From: Clostridium beijerinckii
Lineage (GTDB): Bacteria; Bacillota; Clostridia; Clostridiales; Clostridiaceae
DNA: 64,000 nucleotides
Assembly: GCF_018223745.1 (NCBI RefSeq)
Contig: NZ_CP073653.1
Location: forward strand, 358,501-422,500
Direction: 5' to 3'
Position numbers and translations under genes: made by a program. Numbering within the stretch: position 1 is the first letter of the stretch; the number at the start of each line of letters is the position of its first letter. The notes under the pieces were generated by a model. The model worked only from the letters and a program-made list of their open reading frames with translations, did no database searches and was not told where the DNA came from. Shown here in pieces: positions 58,306 to 64,000 of the stretch.

Positions 58306-60768
58306 ATGGAAAAACAGATTAATTATACTGAAGATGTTTTATTTAATAACTATATGGTGAGTTCTTTAGGTGAAGAGTATGTTCACTCGCAAATACCGTT
58401 TTATTTTGATAAATCAACTTATGAAAAAATGGTGTTTTATAGTGAAGAAATAAATAGAATTTCATTAAATGTACTTAAGAACATTAAGGAAGGGCATAGT
58501 GAGTTATTGAATTATTTTGATGATTTCATGTTTAAAGAAAAAATATTTAACTTGAAATGCCCAATGTCTCCGATGTTTTGGGCCAGATATGATACTTTTA
58601 GAGACGTTGATGGGGATATTTATTTTGCAGAATTTAATTATGATAAACCTTGTGGTCAAAAAGAAATTGATTTAGCAGGTAAATGTAGTTTTGATGGAAA
58701 TATAAATGTTAGTTTTATAAATAATGTAGTTAAAGAATTATTAAAAATATGTAAAGAATATGAGATGGAGAAAGAAAAAATAGATGTGGGATTTTTGATG
58801 GATCCGTGTCATTATGAAGAATTACATCACAGTTATTACTTTAAACATATTTTGAAAGATACTAATATTAACATAGTACAAGTTGGACCCAATAATTTAT
58901 CTGTAAGAGATGGATATGTTTATGCATATTCTAATTTTAAGCTTAAAATAATTTTAAGATTGTTTCCTACAGAATTTTTTTATGAAATTTCTAATATAAG
59001 TGAAATATTGAATTGTGTTGATTGTGGGAATCTATTGTTAATTAACGATCCTAGAGTAATTGCTATTCAGGCAAAAGGCTTCTTCGCTTATTTATGGAAT
59101 CTAGTTAAATCTGATTCGAAGCTTCTTTCAATTAGGGATAAAGAAATAATTACAAAATGTATTCCGTACACAGAAATACTAAATCAGGATGATATACAAG
59201 ATGTAATAATCAATAAGGACAGCTATGTTGTTAAATCGTCCTTGGGTCGATATAGTCAAGAGGTTTACATAGGTAAGCTTTATACACAAGAAATGTGGGA
59301 AAATAAAATTAAAACTGTATCTAAAAGCAATAAAGTACATGTAAAGCAGAAGTTGATAAATATTAGACAAGAATATACTTATGCGCCTGGGAATAATAAT
59401 ATGAATATTCCAGTTTTGGCCTTTGGAAACTTTGGTATTTATATAATGGATTATAAAGTAGAGGGACTTTTGGTTAGATGGAGTAGAGAACTTCTAACTA
59501 ATGATGATTACACATGGATGTGCCCAATAGGAGTTGAAAATTTCCCGGTTTATATAAAGGAATTTAATCCTAAAAATAGAAAAGAAATTTGGAATGAAAT
59601 AATAGATGAAAGTGTATTTAAATATAATTTCACAGGAGCTTACACAAATATTTATGAATACATATCATTGAACTCACTAATTTTAAAAGAATGTGCCTAT
59701 AAAGAAATGCTTTCAGTAAGTAGTAAGTTTTGTGAGATTTTAAAAAAAATATATCCATATATACAAAAAGAAATAGAACTTTTCGGTCCTATACTAGGTA
59801 TACCAGAAGAACTTTATAAATTAGTTTCAACTTCATGTGCTACATCACTTTGTGCATTAGGAAGAATTGATTTTGCTATTGATAATGATGGAAGTTTGAA
59901 AATTTTAGAATTTAATTCTGAGACACCTGCAGGTTTAGTTGAAGCAATTGGATTAAATTTTATAATTAAAGAAAAACTTAATATCCAATATCAAAACCCT
60001 AATGTAAATCTCAAGGAGCATATAAAAAAATCATTTTTTAATATATTAGAAGAACTTAAGAAAATAAAAAAAGTTAAAAATATTGCTGTTGTAACTTCTT
60101 GGTATTATGAGGATATATATACAAGCAATTTAATAGCTGAAATATTAAAGGAATTGAATGAGTATAGTGTGATTTTTGGAAATATATATGATTTGAAAGT
60201 AAATAACAATAAAATTTATCTCTATGGGAATGAAATTGATGCCATTTATAGGCATTATCCATTGGACTGGTTTTCTTATGAAGATGAAATGAAAAAACTA
60301 ATTGATCCTTTAAGTTCGGGACAGTACTTGATAAATCCTGGACATACACTTATAACTCAATCAAAGGCTCTATTCGCAGTTATTCATGAGCTTGTTAGAA
60401 AAAAATTCTTTTCACGTGATGATGAGGAGTTTGTTTTGAAATATATACCATATACATGTTTAGAGCCTGATAATGTTCTTTCTTTTGATTATGTAACCAA
60501 GCCATATCTTTCAAGGGAAGGAGCAGGTGTTATGTTAAGTTATGATGAAATGAGTAAAGAATTAGATGATATAGTGTTTCAAGATAGAATAAATATTAAA
60601 CCGTTATATTCAAATATTTATTCAACAATGAAAGAGGAAAGCAAATACTTGTTTCCTGTAATAGGTACATATATAACAGGTGATATACCATCAGGAGTAT
60701 TTACTAGAATGGGAGATTTTATAACTGATAAAAATGCAATGTGTGTTGCTACATACATTGAGTGTTAA
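58306..60768 (+). CDS. Tandem glutathionylspermidine-synthase-type ATP-grasp ligase
   Basis: 820 residues (GTG four codons earlier is possible). Two copies of the GSP-synthase domain, each near the 390 residues of E. coli YgiC/YjfC. Copy 1: Arg94-x-Asp96 in ARYDTFRD and Glu109-x-Asn111 in AEFNYDKPCG; ATP-grasp segment VVKSSLGRYSQEV. Copy 2: Arg520-x-Asp522 in GRIDFAIDND and Glu535-x-Asn537 in LEFNSETPAGLVEA; KPYLSREGAG near 730; C-terminal IGTYITGDIPSGVFTRMGDFI. The R-x-D and E-x-N residues bind Mg-ATP in E. coli Gsp synthetase. Both copies look active, although copy 1 lacks the REG triad. It should join a carboxylate to an amine with ATP. No amidase domain is fused. Confidence 0.88.
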   Translation: MEKQINYTEDVLFNNYMVSSLGEEYVHSQIPFYFDKSTYEKMVFYSEEINRISLNVLKNIKEGHSELLNYFDDFMFKEKIFNLKCPMSPMFWARYDTFRDVDGDIYFAEFNYDKPCGQKEIDLAGKCSFDGNINVSFINNVVKELLKICKEYEMEKEKIDVGFLMDPCHYEELHHSYYFKHILKDTNINIVQVGPNNLSVRDGYVYAYSNFKLKIILRLFPTEFFYEISNISEILNCVDCGNLLLINDPRVIAIQAKGFFAYLWNLVKSDSKLLSIRDKEIITKCIPYTEILNQDDIQDVIINKDSYVVKSSLGRYSQEVYIGKLYTQEMWENKIKTVSKSNKVHVKQKLINIRQEYTYAPGNNNMNIPVLAFGNFGIYIMDYKVEGLLVRWSRELLTNDDYTWMCPIGVENFPVYIKEFNPKNRKEIWNEIIDESVFKYNFTGAYTNIYEYISLNSLILKECAYKEMLSVSSKFCEILKKIYPYIQKEIELFGPILGIPEELYKLVSTSCATSLCALGRIDFAIDNDGSLKILEFNSETPAGLVEAIGLNFIIKEKLNIQYQNPNVNLKEHIKKSFFNILEELKKIKKVKNIAVVTSWYYEDIYTSNLIAEILKELNEYSVIFGNIYDLKVNNNKIYLYGNEIDAIYRHYPLDWFSYEDEMKKLIDPLSSGQYLINPGHTLITQSKALFAVIHELVRKKFFSRDDEEFVLKYIPYTCLEPDNVLSFDYVTKPYLSREGAGVMLSYDEMSKELDDIVFQDRINIKPLYSNIYSTMKEESKYLFPVIGTYITGDIPSGVFTRMGDFITDKNAMCVATYIEC

Positions 60769-60869
60769 TATAGGCTTTAAATTTGATTAGTGCAATATTA
60801 AAAATATACAATTATAGAAGAATATGAGCTAAGGCTAATTATTTAAATAGTAATAAGGAGGAGAGATTT

Positions 60870-61079
60870 ATGACTGGTATTGTAAACAATATTGTAGTTA
60901 GTATTATTTTTGGATTGATAGGTATTATATTGCTGATTTTCGGATACTGTTTTTTTGATAAAGTACTAACTAAGATTGATTTTAATCAAGAATTAAAGGA
61001 GAAAAATATTGCAGTTGCTATAGTTATAGCTGGTTTTATGATTTCTATAGGAATTATAATTTCAGGAGTCGTATCTTAA
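60870..61079 (+). CDS. DUF350 (YjfL-like) small membrane protein
   Basis: 69 residues with two membrane helices (about 8-30 and 47-68). The motif EKNIAVAIVIAGFMISIGIII is characteristic of DUF350/UPF0719, of which E. coli YjfL has two copies. In many bacteria it is a neighbour of GSP-synthase-type ligases. AAGGAGGAG precedes the ATG. It is 101 bp after the ligase gene and followed by a strong terminator, closing the operon. Confidence 0.88.
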   Translation: MTGIVNNIVVSIIFGLIGIILLIFGYCFFDKVLTKIDFNQELKEKNIAVAIVIAGFMISIGIIISGVVS

Positions 61080-61109
61080 AATAATATATTTACGAAGAGT
61101 AATAATTCA

Positions 61110-61151
61110 AAAACCATCTTGAAATAAATAGATATTTCAAGATGGTTTTTT
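61110..61151 (+). terminator. Terminator of the ligase-DUF350 operon
   Basis: Perfect stem AAACCATCTTGAAA / TTTCAAGATGGTTT with a 10-nt loop, followed by T residues. Confidence 0.93.
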
Positions 61152-61284
61152 TTGTTTATTTTAAAAACATGAATTATTTATAGCAATAAATTAAATAATA
61201 GTATTAGGCTAACTTTAGGTGAAACGATTGGAATCGTTATTAAATAGATAATTACAATTAAAATACTAAGGAGGAGAGAGACGT

Positions 61285-63345
61285 ATGAGAAAAATTACAC
61301 TTAAGAAAATTACATCAATAATATTAGTATTATTTTTAAGTATATCAACTTCATTAAATAATACTCCATATAGCTCAGAATTTAATATAATAAGTGTTCT
61401 AAACAGTAATAGTATAGAATCATATAGTGATGCTAGGATAGAGGATGATTTTTATAATGCAGTAAATAAGGAATGGTTATCAAAGGTAAAGCTTGATGAT
61501 GGATACATTTCCTATGGAACATTTGAGGAAGTATGTGGGAGAGTTAATGGAGATATTCTTAATATAATATCAGATATACAAAAAAATAAAGACAGTTATT
61601 ATAAGAATAGCGATGAGTTAAAAGTTTTAAACTTATATAACAACTATCTAGATATGAAAAAAAGAGATGAATTAGGGACAAAACCCTTAGAGAAATATAT
61701 GAATCAAATAAATGAAATTAAGGATACGAATGATCTTAAAGCTATATTGAAGGATGATGAATTCTCATATTTTCAACCTCTAATAAACTTAGGCGTCGGT
61801 CCAGACTATAAGAATAGTAACATTAATGTTTTATATGTTTCTAGAAGTAATCTTGGATTAGGAAATTCGTTTTACTATAAGGATACTAGCGAGAAGAGTC
61901 AAAAAATAAAACAGATATATATAAATTATATAGCTAAATTACATATGCTATATGGAGAAAATGAAGATGTAGCAAAGAAAAATGCAGAAACTTTTTTTAA
62001 TATTGAGAATGAATTTGCTAAAAAGATACCTTCTTATGAGGAGGAAGCTAAAGATGAAAACCGAATACAGAATTCTTATAATTTATATACAGTAAAAGAA
62101 TTAAATAAGTTAATACCTAATGCAGATATACCTGGATTATTAAATAAATTAAATATTAATAATCCAAAGAAAATAATAGTGGAAAACCCAGAAGAATTAA
62201 AATTAGTAAATTCACTTATTAGCAAAGATAATTTAGAAAATATAAAAACTTACTTTAAGACAAATGTATTAATGAACACAGATAATTATTTAACATCGAA
62301 ACATAGAGAGGCGTGTAATGAATTAAGAAAAGTGCTTTATGGAGTAGAATGCTCCGACTTAGATGAAGGCTCAGGGGTGAAATTTGTTAGTGGACAATTG
62401 AATGAGATTATAAGTAAATTGTATGTAAATAAACATTTTGATGATGAATCGAAGAATGATGTGGAAAAAATGTCAAAAGAGATAATTGAAAACTTTGAGG
62501 ATAGACTACAAAGTAATACTTGGATGAGTAAATCAACTAAAGAGAAGGCGCTCAGAAAATTGGAAAATGTCAATGTTAAAGTGGGCTATCCTGAAAAGTG
62601 GAATGACTATAGTGATGTAGAAATAAATTCCTATGGTGAAGGAGGATCATTAGTTGATAACTTAATAAGTATATATACATCTCAAAGTAAAAAACAGTTT
62701 TCCAAGTTAAACCATGAGGTTGATAAAAATGAATGGAACATGGGGCCTTGTACTGTAAATGCCTACTACAATGCTTTAAATAATGAAATTGTATTTCCTG
62801 CAGGAATATTGCAAGCACCATTTTACGACAAAAATGCAAAAAAAGAAAAAAATCTTGGGGGAATTGGAGTTGTTATTGGACACGAACTGACTCATGCGTT
62901 TGATAATACAGGTGCTCAATTTGATGAAACTGGTAAATTAAAAAATTGGTGGAATCAAAATGACTATAAGGAATTTACAAATAGGAGTAAAAAGGTAGTG
63001 GATTATTATTCTAATATAAAGATGGGGAATGAAAAGAATGTAAATGGAATATTAACCGTAGGAGAAAACATAAGTGATTTAGGTGGTATGGCTTGTGTTT
63101 TAGATATTGCAAAAAAAATGGAAGATCCTAATCTAAAGGATTTATTTGAAAACTACGCGACAGTATGGAGAGAAATATCAACGAATGAATTAAAAGAGTA
63201 TTTATTAAATAACGATCCACATGCACCTAAAAAGGTAAGGGTAAATGCAGTTTTATCTCAATTTGAGGATTTTTATAAAACTTACAATATAAAAGAAGGA
63301 GATAAAATGTATGTAAGACCAGAAGATAGAGTTGGAATATGGTAA
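61285..63345 (+). CDS. Secreted M13 family zinc metallopeptidase (PepO/neprilysin)
   Basis: 686 residues. N-terminal signal peptide (KKITSIILVLFLSISTSL); cleaved or anchored. DDFYNAVNKEWLSK begins the M13 N-terminal lobe. Zinc site His533-Glu-x-x-His537 in IGHELTHAFDNTGAQFD, third ligand Glu594 in GENISDLGG with Asp598; substrate-binding NAYYNALNNEIVFPAGILQ. C-terminus lacks the usual W/CxxW end but has VRPEDRVGIW. It degrades peptides outside the cell. AAGGAGGAG is upstream. Its own gene, separated from the DUF350 gene by a terminator. Confidence 0.95.
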   Translation: MRKITLKKITSIILVLFLSISTSLNNTPYSSEFNIISVLNSNSIESYSDARIEDDFYNAVNKEWLSKVKLDDGYISYGTFEEVCGRVNGDILNIISDIQKNKDSYYKNSDELKVLNLYNNYLDMKKRDELGTKPLEKYMNQINEIKDTNDLKAILKDDEFSYFQPLINLGVGPDYKNSNINVLYVSRSNLGLGNSFYYKDTSEKSQKIKQIYINYIAKLHMLYGENEDVAKKNAETFFNIENEFAKKIPSYEEEAKDENRIQNSYNLYTVKELNKLIPNADIPGLLNKLNINNPKKIIVENPEELKLVNSLISKDNLENIKTYFKTNVLMNTDNYLTSKHREACNELRKVLYGVECSDLDEGSGVKFVSGQLNEIISKLYVNKHFDDESKNDVEKMSKEIIENFEDRLQSNTWMSKSTKEKALRKLENVNVKVGYPEKWNDYSDVEINSYGEGGSLVDNLISIYTSQSKKQFSKLNHEVDKNEWNMGPCTVNAYYNALNNEIVFPAGILQAPFYDKNAKKEKNLGGIGVVIGHELTHAFDNTGAQFDETGKLKNWWNQNDYKEFTNRSKKVVDYYSNIKMGNEKNVNGILTVGENISDLGGMACVLDIAKKMEDPNLKDLFENYATVWREISTNELKEYLLNNDPHAPKKVRVNAVLSQFEDFYKTYNIKEGDKMYVRPEDRVGIW

Positions 63346-63597
63346 AAGAAAAATAAAAACTGAATATTGAAATTATGACATAGCGGCACTAATTAATGTG
63401 AATAAATAAAAAGTATAGTTAAACATAGCCATGCGTGTCGCTGTGTTAATAAATGAGTAATAAAAAGAAAAAGAGAGAAAATAAAGAATATTTATCTTAA
63501 AATAGTACAAAATAAAACATGAGTAATAAATATGATGATATAATAGATTTTGTTGTCACGAGAGTTGATGAAAAATGCTAGAAATCAAAAAAAAGTG

Positions 63598-63626
63598 TTG
63601 ACATTGATTTTGGATGATGATAAACT
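63598..63626 (+). promoter_or_regulatory. rRNA operon promoter
   Basis: TTGACA (63598-63603), 17-bp spacer, TAAACT (63621-63626), preceded by an A/T-rich UP-like tract. The leader then has a GTTGC-TTGAAG-GCAAC hairpin (63633-63648) and a boxA-like ATCTTTGAAAATTGAACAG (63652-63670), typical of Firmicutes rRNA leaders. Confidence 0.85.
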
Positions 63627-63732
63627 AAATGAGTTGCTTGAAGGCAACAAGATCTTTGAAAATTGAACAGAATAACATAAATACATTTAAGTAAACCAGC
63701 AATTTTTATTTGAGTAAGCTAAGATTAAACTT

Positions 63733-64000
<268 letters not shown>

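Noticed and set aside
58133..58360. Plus-strand frame of 75 codons overlapping the lipoprotein-like and ligase genes
   Set aside because: It overlaps two better supported genes, has no ribosome binding site and covers the Ser/Gly tail in a different frame.

Overview
The window is AT-rich, low-GC Gram-positive DNA with strong AGGAGG-type ribosome binding sites, short 17-bp-spaced sigma-A promoters and many U-tailed hairpins. The gene content (butyryl-CoA pathway genes etfB-etfA-hbd, a ferredoxin-like [FeFe] hydrogenase, glucitol PTS, triple-tyrosine repeat proteins, HK97-type phage genes) points to a solventogenic Clostridium, most like C. beijerinckii. The glucitol gene order with a transaldolase-like gene inside the operon fits what I recall of that species. 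Species assignment is inference.

Layout. 1-2.3 kb: end of the butyrate operon (etfB, etfA, hbd). 2.7-5.7 kb: 8-oxoguanine glycosylase and a group-B-like [FeFe] hydrogenase. 5.8-8.0 kb: groES-groEL behind a promoter and a textbook CIRCE operator. 8.3 kb: a lone type IV pilin-like gene. 8.8-12.4 kb: guaB under a guanine riboswitch with visible terminator and antiterminator, then guaA. 12.7 kb: a small Gly-Tyr repeat protein. 13.4-19.6 kb: glucitol regulon (PRD regulator, GutM, EIIC, EIIBC, transaldolase-like, EIIA, sorbitol-6-phosphate dehydrogenase). 20-21.8 kb: pgi and a UPF0178 protein. 22-25.3 kb: seven-repeat triple-tyrosine protein and a lytic transglycosylase domain protein. 25.7-30.5 kb: RsuA-type pseudouridine synthase, nitroreductase with divergent HxlR regulator, a MarR regulator with Nfu-type protein and a chemoreceptor linked by repeated 16-bp palindromes. 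30.7-41.3 kb: pcrA-ligA, a solute-binding protein, an unknown 579-residue protein, a HypE-like AIR synthase fold protein, XTP/dITP pyrophosphatase, YfcE-type phosphodiesterase. 41.3-43.3 kb: 19 tRNA genes built by segmental duplication.

43.26-52.75 kb is an integrated element of about 9.5 kb in the 3' half of tRNA-Arg(TCG). It has integrase, repressor/Cro switch with three operators, AlpA/Xis-like protein, Prim-Pol/SF3 helicase, ArpU-like regulator, a single HK97-type capsid gene and no portal, protease or large terminase, then accessory membrane and secreted proteins. This is the layout of a phage satellite (PICI-like) or a heavily reduced prophage. It carries a 24-codon fragment resembling the start of a small terminase, which could be a captured packaging site, and it has replaced the tRNA 3' half and the tRNA terminator.

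53.3-61.1 kb: a membrane-anchored TIM-barrel glycosidase-like protein lacking one expected catalytic Glu, a MASE3-PAS histidine kinase, and an unusual operon: two unrecognised proteins, a Ser/Gly-tailed putative lipoprotein, a tandem-duplicated glutathionylspermidine-synthase-type ATP-grasp ligase and a DUF350-type membrane protein. This is my best candidate for an undescribed system: a cell-envelope peptide/amine ligase cassette analogous to enterobacterial YgiB-YgiC and YjfC-YjfL-YjfM. 61.3-63.3 kb: an M13 metallopeptidase. 63.6-64 kb: promoter, leader and 5' end of a 16S rRNA gene, so the window runs into an rRNA operon. Stretches not listed contain only shadow reading frames.
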